A DNA stretch of 41,270 nucleotides from Prevotellaceae bacterium UBA1746 (lineage in GTDB: Bacteria; Bacteroidota; Bacteroidia; Bacteroidales; Bacteroidaceae). The stretch covers positions 1-41,270 of the forward strand of contig CAJPJR010000014.1 of assembly GCA_905369775.1 (NCBI GenBank). Reading direction: 5' to 3'. This document shows, piece by piece, positions 1-8,470 of the stretch (positions within the stretch are counted from its first letter, which is position 1; every line of letters starts with the position of its first letter). The position numbers were made by a program, and so were the translations under genes. The notes beneath the pieces were generated by a model. It ran no database searches, was not told the origin of the DNA, and saw only the letters and a program-made list of their open reading frames with translations.

Positions 1-1177
1 CCTCAAAACCTCGTTCGACAACCCGAAGACGACGAAGTTTGGCGAGATTTACAACAAAGCCGGCAAGTGCTCTCGCATCTTGTTCCAGCCGCTTTTGGTC
101 AATGCGGCTAATTCCCAGCCGCTCGACACCGCGCAATTCATTTCGCGACTCGACGACATGGTGGACTACTACACCAAGAGCTACGTTTTCGAACATACGC
201 CCGACGCCAAAGGCAAAATGCCCAAGCAGGAATATAGCAACGAAGCCACGCAGGTCATTTATAATGCGCGCGATTACTATTTCTACGCCGGTATCTTCCT
301 CAACAGCAACGGCAACAAGCCCGGCGCCTACAAGTATCTCGGTAAATTCGTAGATTTTCCCGATAACCCGGCCTTGGCTGCGAAGCGCGACTCCATGCGC
401 ATCACGATGGCGAAGGAATATGCGCAAGCGCTCTACTATCGTGCCATGTTGGCCAACGATATGAAGGACTACGACGGCGTGTTGTCTAACGTAGATGGCG
501 CGTTCAAGTATGACAAGAAGGTGCTTGAAGAGGCAAAAGTTTCGGTGCGCGACCTCTACCTCCTGCGCATGCAAACTTATCTCGACGGAAAGAAGGACAC
601 CACGGCCTATGTCAACGCACTGAAGGATGCCATTGAACACTTGGACGACAATGCCGGCCTACTTGAGAACCTGATCAGCGTCTATTACCAGAACAATGAC
701 ATCAAGTCGGCCGAGGCTACGGCCAATGACTTGCTCAAAAACGCACCCGAAAAGGCGTCTTCCTGGTATATCAGAGGTTGTGTGGATCTGAACCTGAAGA
801 AGGATTATGCTGCCGCGCGCGAAGCGTTTGCCAAAACTCTGGCCATCGATCCGAATCACGTGGAAGCCAACGCCAACATGGCCTATGCCTATATCAACGA
901 TGTGATCACGAAGAAGATGAACGGCAAATATAAGTATGCCGGCAGCAATCTCTCGAAAGTGAAAGGCAATGCGGCGATTGCGCTCTACAATAAGGAGCTC
1001 AAAGACATCCAAAGCTACTACAGCAAGGCACTGCCTTACATGGAGAAAGTGCGCCAGCTCGCACCCGACCGGGTGAAACTTTGGGCGCCGACTTTGCAAC
1101 AGATTTACCAAAATCTCCTGCGCAAAGCGGAAGCCAAGCAGATGGACGACCTGCTCGATGCGGCCAACCATCGTTGA
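1..1177 (+). CDS. TPR-repeat protein, 5' end cut by window edge
   Basis: The frame is open from base 2, so the true start lies upstream of the window; the TTG at 80 should not be taken as the start. About 391 residues are visible. Helical pairs typical of tetratricopeptide repeats are seen, for example the stretch with DYAAAREAFAKTLAIDPNHV near 801-860. TPR proteins act as protein-binding scaffolds, and in Bacteroidota they are often periplasmic. No signal peptide can be judged because the N-terminus is missing. The last 45 residues (ALPYMEKVRQLAP, KLWAPTLQQIY) match the C-terminus of the next gene, so the two are probably paralogues. It ends 66 bases before that gene, with a hairpin between. 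Partner and exact role are unknown. Confidence 0.8.
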   Translation, partial: LKTSFDNPKTTKFGEIYNKAGKCSRILFQPLLVNAANSQPLDTAQFISRLDDMVDYYTKSYVFEHTPDAKGKMPKQEYSNEATQVIYNARDYYFYAGIFLNSNGNKPGAYKYLGKFVDFPDNPALAAKRDSMRITMAKEYAQALYYRAMLANDMKDYDGVLSNVDGAFKYDKKVLEEAKVSVRDLYLLRMQTYLDGKKDTTAYVNALKDAIEHLDDNAGLLENLISVYYQNNDIKSAEATANDLLKNAPEKASSWYIRGCVDLNLKKDYAAAREAFAKTLAIDPNHVEANANMAYAYINDVITKKMNGKYKYAGSNLSKVKGNAAIALYNKELKDIQSYYSKALPYMEKVRQLAPDRVKLWAPTLQQIYQNLLRKAEAKQMDDLLDAANHR

Positions 1178-1201
1178 TCTAGCAACATCACCAACACTCA
1201 T

Positions 1202-1232
1202 GCAGGGGCGTGCCGAAAAGGCGCGTCTCTGC
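1202..1232 (+). terminator. Hairpin between the two TPR genes (weak terminator or attenuator)
   Basis: GCAGGGGCGTGCC pairs with GGCGCGTCTCTGC around a GAAAA loop. The stem is 13 pairs, three of them G-U in RNA, and is followed by only TTTA. It could be a partial terminator, an RNA-processing site or a stabiliser between the two genes. The T-run is too short for a confident terminator. Confidence 0.4.
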
Positions 1233-1243
1233 TTTACTCAATT

Positions 1244-2458
1244 ATGAAACTGAACGTAAGCTTAGCGACTGTTTTCTTCGTCGGGCTGCTGAGTGTCGCC
1301 TGCAAGGGGGGGACAGATCCGCTCAAAGAGGTGAAAACGGCGTTGAACAACAAGCGTCCGGCCGATGCCATGAACCTGATTCGGAAAATGGCGACCGACA
1401 CAGCCTACGCGCCCGATGTGCAATACTACGAACTGGGGGCCGCAGCGGCAAAAAAACTCAACGACGCGGAGAATGAGAAGCTCTATTTGCGCCGTAGCCC
1501 CGATACGACGGCCTATTTCTCCACGCAATATGAGGTGTTTGCCTATGCACTTCGCGCAGACAGCGCACAGCGCGCACGGCTGACCGACAAAAATGCCGGC
1601 ACGCGGGCATCTGGGAACTATGCTGCCCTGTTGGCGCGCCTCTATCCCAATCTTGCCACGGCTTCGCGCTATTTTCTCACCAAAGAAAAGTGGAACGAAG
1701 CAGCGCGCTTTGCGAAGATGACGCTCGAAGTGCGCAATGCACCAATTTTCGGACCGCGGCCACCGCAGATTTCGTCCGCTCTCGAAATGCAAAATGCCGA
1801 GGATTATCTCTACGCCGGCTATGCTTCCGGACGATTTGACGAGGCGACACGCTACATCGATGTGGCCCTGCGCGATTCGCTGCACCGGCCGACGGTGTTG
1901 CGCACCCTTGCGCTCAACTACGAGGCGGCGCAAAAGCAGGATGAGTTCCTCACTTTGCTGAAGCGCGGCGTGAGAGAAGAACCCAACGACGATTTCTTCT
2001 TCGGCAAACTGGCCGAAGAATTTTTCCGCCGCGGCAACGAACGCGAACTCTTGGCGTGGGTCGATTCGCTCTTACCCGTGCGAACGAAAAAGGCGCAACT
2101 CTACGACGCACAAGCCGAGGCCTACGACCGATTGCACAATGACTCCCTGTGCTTGCGCGCAGCACAGCAACTCCGGCAGGCGGAGCCTGACAATCCGCGC
2201 GCCGACTATTTCATGGGCAAAGCCTATGTGCAAATGGCGAAGTCCATATTATTGCCCACCTCCATCAAGGCGCCGGGCTACAACAAAGCCTTCAAAGCGC
2301 AGCGCAAATGCTACGAAGAGGCGCGACCCCACCTGGAGCGATTCAGAAAAGCCGCTCCCGACGCACCGAGATTGTGGGCACCGCTGCTTTACGATGTCTA
2401 CTTGAAGCTCAATCTCGGAAAGGAGTTCGAAGAAATATCCAAATACAACCCAGCTTGA
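1244..2458 (+). CDS. TPR-like lipoprotein, paralogue of the preceding gene
   Basis: 404 residues. The N-terminus MKLNVSLATVFFVGLLSVAC is a lipoprotein signal with Cys20 as the probable lipidated residue, so the product should be membrane-anchored in the envelope. The rest is helical and TPR-like (ARLYPNLATASRYFLTKEKW, then RFDEATRYIDVALRDSLH). The C-terminus (ARPHLERFRKAAP, RLWAPLLYDVYLKL) matches that of the upstream gene, which suggests an old tandem duplication. The stop is four bases before the M3 peptidase start, so the two are probably co-transcribed. No enzyme motif is visible. A scaffold role in the envelope is inference from the fold alone. Confidence 0.85.
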   Translation: MKLNVSLATVFFVGLLSVACKGGTDPLKEVKTALNNKRPADAMNLIRKMATDTAYAPDVQYYELGAAAAKKLNDAENEKLYLRRSPDTTAYFSTQYEVFAYALRADSAQRARLTDKNAGTRASGNYAALLARLYPNLATASRYFLTKEKWNEAARFAKMTLEVRNAPIFGPRPPQISSALEMQNAEDYLYAGYASGRFDEATRYIDVALRDSLHRPTVLRTLALNYEAAQKQDEFLTLLKRGVREEPNDDFFFGKLAEEFFRRGNERELLAWVDSLLPVRTKKAQLYDAQAEAYDRLHNDSLCLRAAQQLRQAEPDNPRADYFMGKAYVQMAKSILLPTSIKAPGYNKAFKAQRKCYEEARPHLERFRKAAPDAPRLWAPLLYDVYLKLNLGKEFEEISKYNPA

Positions 2459-2462
2459 ACGC

Positions 2463-4514
2463 ATGAAGAATCCCTTACTCCAACATAAATTCGCTACCCC
2501 GCACGATACCTTCCCGTTTGCCGACATCACGGTGCCCGACATCGAGACTGCCTTGCTGAAAGGCATAGAAATTGAACGCGGAGAGGTGGACGCCATTGCA
2601 AGATCGGCCGACGAACCGAGCTTTCGCAACACGATTGTGGCACTCAGCTACGCCGGCGAAATGCTGGAACGCGCTACAACGCTCATGTACAACCAGCTTT
2701 CGGCCAACACCTCCGACGAATTGGAACAATTGGCCGAGAAGATGTCGCCCATCTTGAGTGAACACAGTGCAAGCATCACGCTCAATGAGTCCCTCTTCCG
2801 CAGAGTGAGCGCGGTCTACGAAGAGGAAAAACGAAATCCCACGCTCACCGGCGAGGATGCCATGCTTTTGCAGGATACGTACGATAGTTTTGTGCGTTCG
2901 GGAGCCGCGCTTCCCGAGGAAAAACGCGGCAGATTCAAGGAGGTGAAGGCGGAATTGGCTCAACTCTCGTTGCAATTCTCGCAGAACAACATCAAAGAGA
3001 CCAACGACTTCGTGCTGCATCTGACGCAGCGCGAAGATTTGGCGGGTTTGCCGGAGTCGCAAATTGAACAAGCGGCCGCCGCGGCTGCAGAGCGCCAATT
3101 GGAGGGCTGGGTCTTCACGCTTCATGCACCGTCGTTCGGACCGTTCATGCAATATGCCGAAAATCGTGCACTGAGAGAGCGCATGTATCGTGCCTACATG
3201 ACCCGTTGTGCGCACGACAATGCGCGCAACAACTTTGAGATCTGCAAAAAGCTGGTGAATCTTCGCATGGAGATGGCGCAATTGCTCGGTTTTCCGTGTT
3301 ACGCCGACTACGTGCTGAAAAAAAGAATGGCGCAGACGCCCGAACGCGTCTACAATTTGCTCGAAGAACTGAAAGCGCACTATCTTGCTCCCGCTCGGCG
3401 AGAGGTGGAGGCCGTGGAGCAACTGGCGAAGGAGAAGGAAGGGACGGATTTCGTGCTCATGCCGTGGGACTTCGCCCACTATGCCCATCTTTTGAAGCTG
3501 AGAGATTATGATTTGGATGCTGAAATGGTGCGTCCCTATTTGGAGTTGTCGAAAGTGGTTGAGGGCGTTTTCGGACTGGCCACCACTTTATATGGCATCA
3601 CCTTCAAGGAAAACCCGGAAATCCCCGTCTATCACGAAGAGGTGAAGGCCTATGAGGTGTTTGATGCCGACGGTAGTTTCTTGGCTGTGCTCTATACGGA
3701 CTTCTTCCCCCGGGCGTCAAAACAGAGTGGGGCTTGGATGACGGCTTATCGGGAAGCGGGACTCACCTGGCAAGGGGAAGTGCGTCGCCCCCACGTGAGT
3801 GTGACGATGAACTTCACCAAACCCACGGCTTCGCGCCCGTCGTTGCTTACTTTCGACGAACTGGAAACGTTCTTGCATGAGTTTGGACATGCACTGCACG
3901 GCATTTTTGCCGATACGCACTATCCGGCACTCAGCGGCACCAATGTTTTCTGGGATTTCGTGGAGCTCCCTTCGCAATTCATGGAGAATTTTGCGCTCCG
4001 TCCCGAATTCCTTCGTACTTTTGCCCATCATTACGAGACCGGTTGCCCGATGCCCGACGAACTCGTGGAGCGGATCCGGCGCGCGCACAACTTTAATGTG
4101 GCCTATGCGTGCATTCGCCAAGTGAGCTTCGGATTGCTCGACATGGCTTACTATACTCGCACCGAACCGCTCGAGGGGGATCTCCGAGCTTTCGAACGCG
4201 CTGCGTGGAAGTCGGTACAATTGTTGCCCTCCATCCCCGAAACGTGCATGACGGTGCAGTTCAGCCATATCATGAACGGAGGGTATTCCGCAGGATACTA
4301 CAGCTATAAATGGGCAGAAGTGCTTGATGCCGATGCCTTTGAGGCCTTTGTCGAAAGAGGATTGTTCGATCGTGAGGTGGCCTCCGATTTCCGGCATAAA
4401 CTCCTCGCTCGCGGTGGAACTGTTCACCCCCAACAGCTGTATAATGACTTCCGCGGGCGGCCGGCCACCATCGATGCCCTGCTGAAGCGGGACGGTATTG
4501 TTGCTCGCACTTAG
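2463..4514 (+). CDS. M3 family zinc metallopeptidase (Dcp/PrlC type)
   Basis: 683 residues, close to the roughly 680 of E. coli Dcp and oligopeptidase A. The zinc-binding HExxH is His472-Glu473-Phe-Gly-His476. The third ligand is probably Glu501 in DFVELPSQ. No signal peptide is seen, so the enzyme is likely cytoplasmic and degrades short peptides by removing dipeptides or cutting internally. The sequence mixes Dcp-like (HGIF..., SGTNV) and PrlC-like (VELPSQFMENF) features, so I do not choose between dipeptidase and oligopeptidase. It starts four bases after the TPR lipoprotein and is followed 19 bases later by dCMP deaminase, as in an operon. Confidence 0.93.
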   Translation: MKNPLLQHKFATPHDTFPFADITVPDIETALLKGIEIERGEVDAIARSADEPSFRNTIVALSYAGEMLERATTLMYNQLSANTSDELEQLAEKMSPILSEHSASITLNESLFRRVSAVYEEEKRNPTLTGEDAMLLQDTYDSFVRSGAALPEEKRGRFKEVKAELAQLSLQFSQNNIKETNDFVLHLTQREDLAGLPESQIEQAAAAAAERQLEGWVFTLHAPSFGPFMQYAENRALRERMYRAYMTRCAHDNARNNFEICKKLVNLRMEMAQLLGFPCYADYVLKKRMAQTPERVYNLLEELKAHYLAPARREVEAVEQLAKEKEGTDFVLMPWDFAHYAHLLKLRDYDLDAEMVRPYLELSKVVEGVFGLATTLYGITFKENPEIPVYHEEVKAYEVFDADGSFLAVLYTDFFPRASKQSGAWMTAYREAGLTWQGEVRRPHVSVTMNFTKPTASRPSLLTFDELETFLHEFGHALHGIFADTHYPALSGTNVFWDFVELPSQFMENFALRPEFLRTFAHHYETGCPMPDELVERIRRAHNFNVAYACIRQVSFGLLDMAYYTRTEPLEGDLRAFERAAWKSVQLLPSIPETCMTVQFSHIMNGGYSAGYYSYKWAEVLDADAFEAFVERGLFDREVASDFRHKLLARGGTVHPQQLYNDFRGRPATIDALLKRDGIVART

Positions 4515-4533
4515 AATTATAACTTAGGCAACC

Positions 4534-4953
4534 ATGGACAAGAAGACTGCACTCGATTATCGCTATCTGCGCATGGCTGATATTTGGGCCGAAAACTCTT
4601 ATTGTGCACGTCGCAAGGTGGGCGCGCTGATCGTCAAGGACAAGAGAATCATTTCGGACGGATACAATGGAACGCCGTCGGGATTCGAAAACGTCTGTGA
4701 GGACGAAGACGGGTTGACAAAACCCTATGTGCTGCACGCTGAGGCCAATGCAATCACCAAAATTGCGCGATCGGGCAACAACTCGGATGGCGCCACACTT
4801 TATGTCACCGACGAACCTTGCATCGAATGTGCAAAGCTCATCATCCAAGCCGGCATTCGGCGCGTGGTCTACATGCGAGAATACCGTTTGCACGCAGGAT
4901 TGGAGTTGCTGAGGCGTGCTGAGATTGAAGTTCTGCATCTTCCTGAACCATAA
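4534..4953 (+). CDS. Deoxycytidylate (dCMP) deaminase family protein
   Basis: 139 residues with the zinc-dependent cytidine/deoxycytidylate deaminase signature: His68-Ala-Glu70 and Pro95-Cys96-Ile-Glu-Cys99. The family converts dCMP to dUMP, feeding thymidylate synthesis in the cytosol. The N-terminal half (RYLRMADIWAENSYCARRKV, GYNGTPSG) is typical of dCMP deaminases such as ComEB rather than of nucleoside-level cytidine deaminases. A separate cytidine deaminase lies at 32454-32942. The gene is 14 bases upstream of the S41 peptidase. Substrate preference (dCMP versus a related nucleotide) is inferred from the family. Confidence 0.93.
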   Translation: MDKKTALDYRYLRMADIWAENSYCARRKVGALIVKDKRIISDGYNGTPSGFENVCEDEDGLTKPYVLHAEANAITKIARSGNNSDGATLYVTDEPCIECAKLIIQAGIRRVVYMREYRLHAGLELLRRAEIEVLHLPEP

Positions 4954-4967
4954 GCCCCCTTTTTTCA

Positions 4968-6716
4968 ATGAAATACTACGCTTCGCGTTTGCTTCCCTTC
5001 TACGTTTCGGTCGCCGTTGTCGTCGGTGTACTGATCGGAAGCTTCTATGCCACGCATTTTTCCGGCAATCGCATTAGTTTCATCAATACTTCGAGTAATA
5101 AGCTCAGTGATTTGCTGCATATCATCGACGAGCGCTATGTGGACACGGTCAACATGGCTGATCTCGTGGAGCGATCTATGCCGCAGATCCTGAAAGAGCT
5201 CGATCCGCACAGCACTTACATCAGTGCAAAGGATGTTGAGGCGTCTATGCAAGACTTACGTGGCAGTTTCTCCGGCATCGGTGTGCAATTTACCATTTAC
5301 GATGACACGGTGCGGGTGGTTCGAGTGATTCCCGGGGGACCGGCGGAAGATGTCGGCCTGCGGCCAGGAGATCGCATCGTGGGCATCGACGGCAAAACCT
5401 ATGTAGGTAAGAAAATCGACACTGAAGGCACCATGAAGCGGCTTAAAGGCGAGGCCGGAAGCAAGGTCGAACTGACGGTGCGCCGTTCGGGCGTTGCGGG
5501 TATGGAGAAGTATTCCATCGTCCGCGGAGATGTGCCTGTTCATAGTGTAGATGCTTCTTATATGCTCGATGCCACCACGGGCTACATCCGCATTTCTTCG
5601 TGGGGAGACAACACTTACGGAGACTTTCTCGCGGCAATGGCCTCGCTTAGTGCCAAGGGAATGCAGCATCTCGTCATTGATTTGCGCGGAAATCTCGGGG
5701 GATATTTGCAAGCCGCGGTAAGTGTGGCCAATGAATTCCTGCCTAAGGATCGACTTATTGTCTATACCAAGGGAAGACGCTTCAACCAAGAAAAATATAA
5801 GAGCAACGGACGCGGCACTTATCAGCGTTTGCCGCTTGTTGTCCTCGTTGACGAAACGAGTGCTTCGGCCAGTGAGATCTTTGCAGGCGCGATGCAGGAC
5901 AATGACCGCGCCACCATCATCGGACGACGCACCTTTGGTAAAGGTCTTGTGCAAGTGCCCATCGAATTCCGCGACGGAAGTATGGTGCGCCTCACGGTGG
6001 CTCGATATTACACCCCGTCCGGGCGTTGCGTGCAGAAGCCTTTCACGCCGGGAGACGAGGAAGATTACGAAGCCGACCTGCTCACGCGAGCCGCTACGGG
6101 CGAATACTACAATTCCGACAGCATAAAAACGACGGGACAGAAGTATAAAACGCGCCTCGGTCGCATTGTCTACGGTGGCGGGGGAATTATCCCTGATTTC
6201 TTCGTGCCGCGCGACACAACCGGCATTACTTCTTACTATAAAGAGGTGTATATGTCCGGAATGATGACGCAGTTTGCTTATTGGTACGCAGATCACAACA
6301 GAAAGCTCCTCGGAACAGTGAAAACACCGGAAGTTCTCGCCGCGCACCTACGTCGTACGAACATTGTTGAGCAGTTTGCGGAATACGCAGACAAGCATGG
6401 CGTGCAACGCCGCAACTTGATGATTCGCACCTCGAGGAGTCTACTTGAAAGAATGCTGACAACTTACGTTGTGGCCGATCTCTTTGATCCTGCAGCGGCA
6501 TTGCAAGTGGACAATGTGGGCGATCCGTTCATCCGCAAGGCGCTCAATGTGTTCAAAGAGGGGAGGGCTTTCCCGACATCGGGAGAGAAGAAAACAGCGC
6601 GTACCGTGCTTGATTTCATCCCCTCGGTTTATTCGGCTGAATATGGACTCCAAACAAAATTTGCGCTTGGTGCAACGCGACCTACGTCGCGCCCGGGTCA
6701 ATACCGAAAGGCGTGA
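4968..6716 (+). CDS. S41 family C-terminal processing peptidase with PDZ domain
   Basis: 582 residues. A hydrophobic segment at about 8-27 (LLPFYVSVAVVVGVLIGSFY) is a signal anchor that puts the protease in the periplasm. A PDZ domain follows at about 85-165, including the SGIGVQFTIY and GGPAEDVGLRPGDRI stretches. The S41 core has the serine-lysine dyad: Ser300 in TSASASEIFAG and Lys325 in FGKGLVQ, spaced 25 residues as in CtpA/CtpB enzymes. The family trims or degrades envelope proteins from their C-termini. The C-terminal part beyond about 440 is an extension typical of Bacteroidota members. The last 74 bases overlap the next gene in another frame. Confidence 0.94.
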   Translation: MKYYASRLLPFYVSVAVVVGVLIGSFYATHFSGNRISFINTSSNKLSDLLHIIDERYVDTVNMADLVERSMPQILKELDPHSTYISAKDVEASMQDLRGSFSGIGVQFTIYDDTVRVVRVIPGGPAEDVGLRPGDRIVGIDGKTYVGKKIDTEGTMKRLKGEAGSKVELTVRRSGVAGMEKYSIVRGDVPVHSVDASYMLDATTGYIRISSWGDNTYGDFLAAMASLSAKGMQHLVIDLRGNLGGYLQAAVSVANEFLPKDRLIVYTKGRRFNQEKYKSNGRGTYQRLPLVVLVDETSASASEIFAGAMQDNDRATIIGRRTFGKGLVQVPIEFRDGSMVRLTVARYYTPSGRCVQKPFTPGDEEDYEADLLTRAATGEYYNSDSIKTTGQKYKTRLGRIVYGGGGIIPDFFVPRDTTGITSYYKEVYMSGMMTQFAYWYADHNRKLLGTVKTPEVLAAHLRRTNIVEQFAEYADKHGVQRRNLMIRTSRSLLERMLTTYVVADLFDPAAALQVDNVGDPFIRKALNVFKEGRAFPTSGEKKTARTVLDFIPSVYSAEYGLQTKFALGATRPTSRPGQYRKA

Positions 6717-7185
6717 ATGCGCCGCACACCGCTTGGAGACATGCTTGGCAGCCGATGCCGATTTCATGGCTGCGGAGGTCGTGTTGCTTTACGCGGACAT
6801 GCCAGACGAAGTACCGATGTGGCCCATCATTGAACGGTGGAAAACGGAGAAAATCCTCCTCCTGCCGGCCATTCGTCACGGGCAACTGGAAGTTTGTCGC
6901 TATACCGGACGCGAAAGTCTCCGTCCGGGATCGTTCGGCATCCTTGAACCCACAGGCCCCTCCGACGTCGCACTCGAAAGTATCGACTTAGCCCTTGTGC
7001 CCGGCGTTGCTTTTGACCGAAACGGGGGACGTCTCGGACACGGGAAAGCCTATTATGACCGTTTCCTTGCGCAATCTGCACTTCAACACCTGAAACGTGT
7101 GGGCGTATGTTTCGATTTTCAAGTCGTAGCGGCCGTGCCCACTGAGAAACATGACGTGTTAATGCAACGTCTCATAGTTGTTTGA
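6643..7185 (+). CDS. 5-formyltetrahydrofolate cyclo-ligase
   Basis: 180 residues from the ATG at 6643. I chose this start because the family begins with a Lys/Arg-rich helix, and MDSKQNLRLVQRDLRRARVN fits; the next in-frame ATG (6766) would remove it. The enzyme uses ATP to turn 5-formyl-THF into 5,10-methenyl-THF, recycling folate in the cytosol. Supporting motifs are DLALVPGVAFDRNGGRLGHG followed by KAYYDRFL, the signature near the C-terminus. The chosen start overlaps the end of the S41 peptidase gene by 74 bases, an unusually long overlap that implies translational coupling. The stop is immediately followed by the ATG of the lytic transglycosylase. Confidence 0.88.
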   Translation: MDSKQNLRLVQRDLRRARVNTERRECAAHRLETCLAADADFMAAEVVLLYADMPDEVPMWPIIERWKTEKILLLPAIRHGQLEVCRYTGRESLRPGSFGILEPTGPSDVALESIDLALVPGVAFDRNGGRLGHGKAYYDRFLAQSALQHLKRVGVCFDFQVVAAVPTEKHDVLMQRLIVV

Positions 7186-8463
7186 ATGAAACTCCACCTG
7201 CTCCTTTTGTTTATCCCGCTGATGTGGTGCGCGTGTAAGACGCGCACCACTCCCGCGTCGCCGATGAATGCAGCGTTCGAACGTGAGAAATCCGCGAGCG
7301 GCGGAGAGTCAGATCTCGAAGACATCAGGAGAAGTGGCGAACTCATCGTGGCCACCATCTCCGGCCCTGAAACCTACTACGATTATCACGGGGCCGGCCT
7401 AGGTTTACAGTATGCGTTGGCTGACGATTTCGCACGTTCCGAAGGACTTAAGGTGAGAGTCGAATTGGCCAACGACACTACGGAGCTGCTTGCCATGGTG
7501 AAGCGCGGAGATGCAGACGTGGCGGCGCTGCCCGTTGGGGAAGAACGAATCAAAGAAGCCGGTCTGCAGCCTGCGGGCGTGAACGACGCGAAGCAGCATA
7601 CGAGCTGGGCAGTGCGCTCCCACGCCGAGGATTTAGCCGAAGCCTTGCGCGCTTGGTTTACGTCCAATACGCTGGCCGAAGTGCAGGCGGGAGAGAAAAA
7701 ACGCTTGCGCGAGGTGCACGAAGTGCGCAGACACATGCAAGCTGTCTTCCTTTCGCGCGACAGAGGTATCATTTCTGTCTACGATCCGCTGTTCAAACAA
7801 GCTTCGGCTGCGACTGGATGGGATTGGAAACTCATTGCGGCGCAATGCTATCAGGAGAGTGGTTTCGATCCTAACGCGCGGTCTTGGGCCGGAGCGCGCG
7901 GCCTCATGCAACTTATGCCGAGAACGGCAGCAGACCTTGGTGTAGCAGCCGAACAAGTGGGCGATCCGCAGACCAATGTCGCAGCGGCGGCGCGTCTCAT
8001 TCGCAAACTCAGCGGACAGCTCGCTGATGTGCCCGATGCCAACGAGCGTATCAAATTTGTGTTGGCCTCTTACAACGGAGGCATCGGGCATGTGCGCGAC
8101 GCAATGGCACTGGCGCGAAAATATGGCCGTGATGCCCATCGCTGGGACGAGGTGGCGCCTTACATTCTCGGATTGCAATCGCCGCAATACTACCGAGATC
8201 CTGTAGTGAAGCACGGTTATATGATCGGAAGTGAGACAGCCGGCTATGTTCAGTCCATCTTATCGCGGTGGCAAGGCTACGGTGGACGGGTTTTGTTGAG
8301 CCGAGCCCCCGTTTTGCCCGAGACATCCGCTGGACAGAGTGCACCGTCGAGAGGACCTGAGGTGGGAAAAGGTAGCAAAGCCCCGCGAAAAAATAAGTAT
8401 TCGTCCGGCATGCGTATCATGTCACCCGACGATCCGGAATTCAACCAAATGCAACAGCACTGA
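7186..8463 (+). CDS. MltF-like lytic transglycosylase lipoprotein
   Basis: 425 residues. The N-terminus MKLHLLLLFIPLMWCAC looks like a lipoprotein signal, although the lipobox is poor (Cys17 or Cys15). Residues about 45-165 resemble a shortened periplasmic solute-binding module (SGELIVATISGPETYYDYHG, LGLQYALADDFA). The C-terminal SLT domain (about 200-345) has the catalytic Glu224 in QCYQESGFDP, then ARGLMQLMPRTA and LASYNGGIGHV. Such enzymes cut the glycan strands of peptidoglycan from the outer-membrane side. The binding module is about half the size of that in E. coli MltF. A basic, low-complexity tail ends the protein. It is directly joined to the folate gene and seven bases from the glycosyltransferase. 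Confidence 0.9.
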   Translation: MKLHLLLLFIPLMWCACKTRTTPASPMNAAFEREKSASGGESDLEDIRRSGELIVATISGPETYYDYHGAGLGLQYALADDFARSEGLKVRVELANDTTELLAMVKRGDADVAALPVGEERIKEAGLQPAGVNDAKQHTSWAVRSHAEDLAEALRAWFTSNTLAEVQAGEKKRLREVHEVRRHMQAVFLSRDRGIISVYDPLFKQASAATGWDWKLIAAQCYQESGFDPNARSWAGARGLMQLMPRTAADLGVAAEQVGDPQTNVAAAARLIRKLSGQLADVPDANERIKFVLASYNGGIGHVRDAMALARKYGRDAHRWDEVAPYILGLQSPQYYRDPVVKHGYMIGSETAGYVQSILSRWQGYGGRVLLSRAPVLPETSAGQSAPSRGPEVGKGSKAPRKNKYSSGMRIMSPDDPEFNQMQQH

Positions 8464-8470
8464 ACGCCGC

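Noticed and set aside
2475..3488. Open frame of 337 codons antisense to the M3 peptidase
   Set aside because: The opposite strand carries a complete enzyme with its catalytic site; the antisense product has no domain and no promoter.
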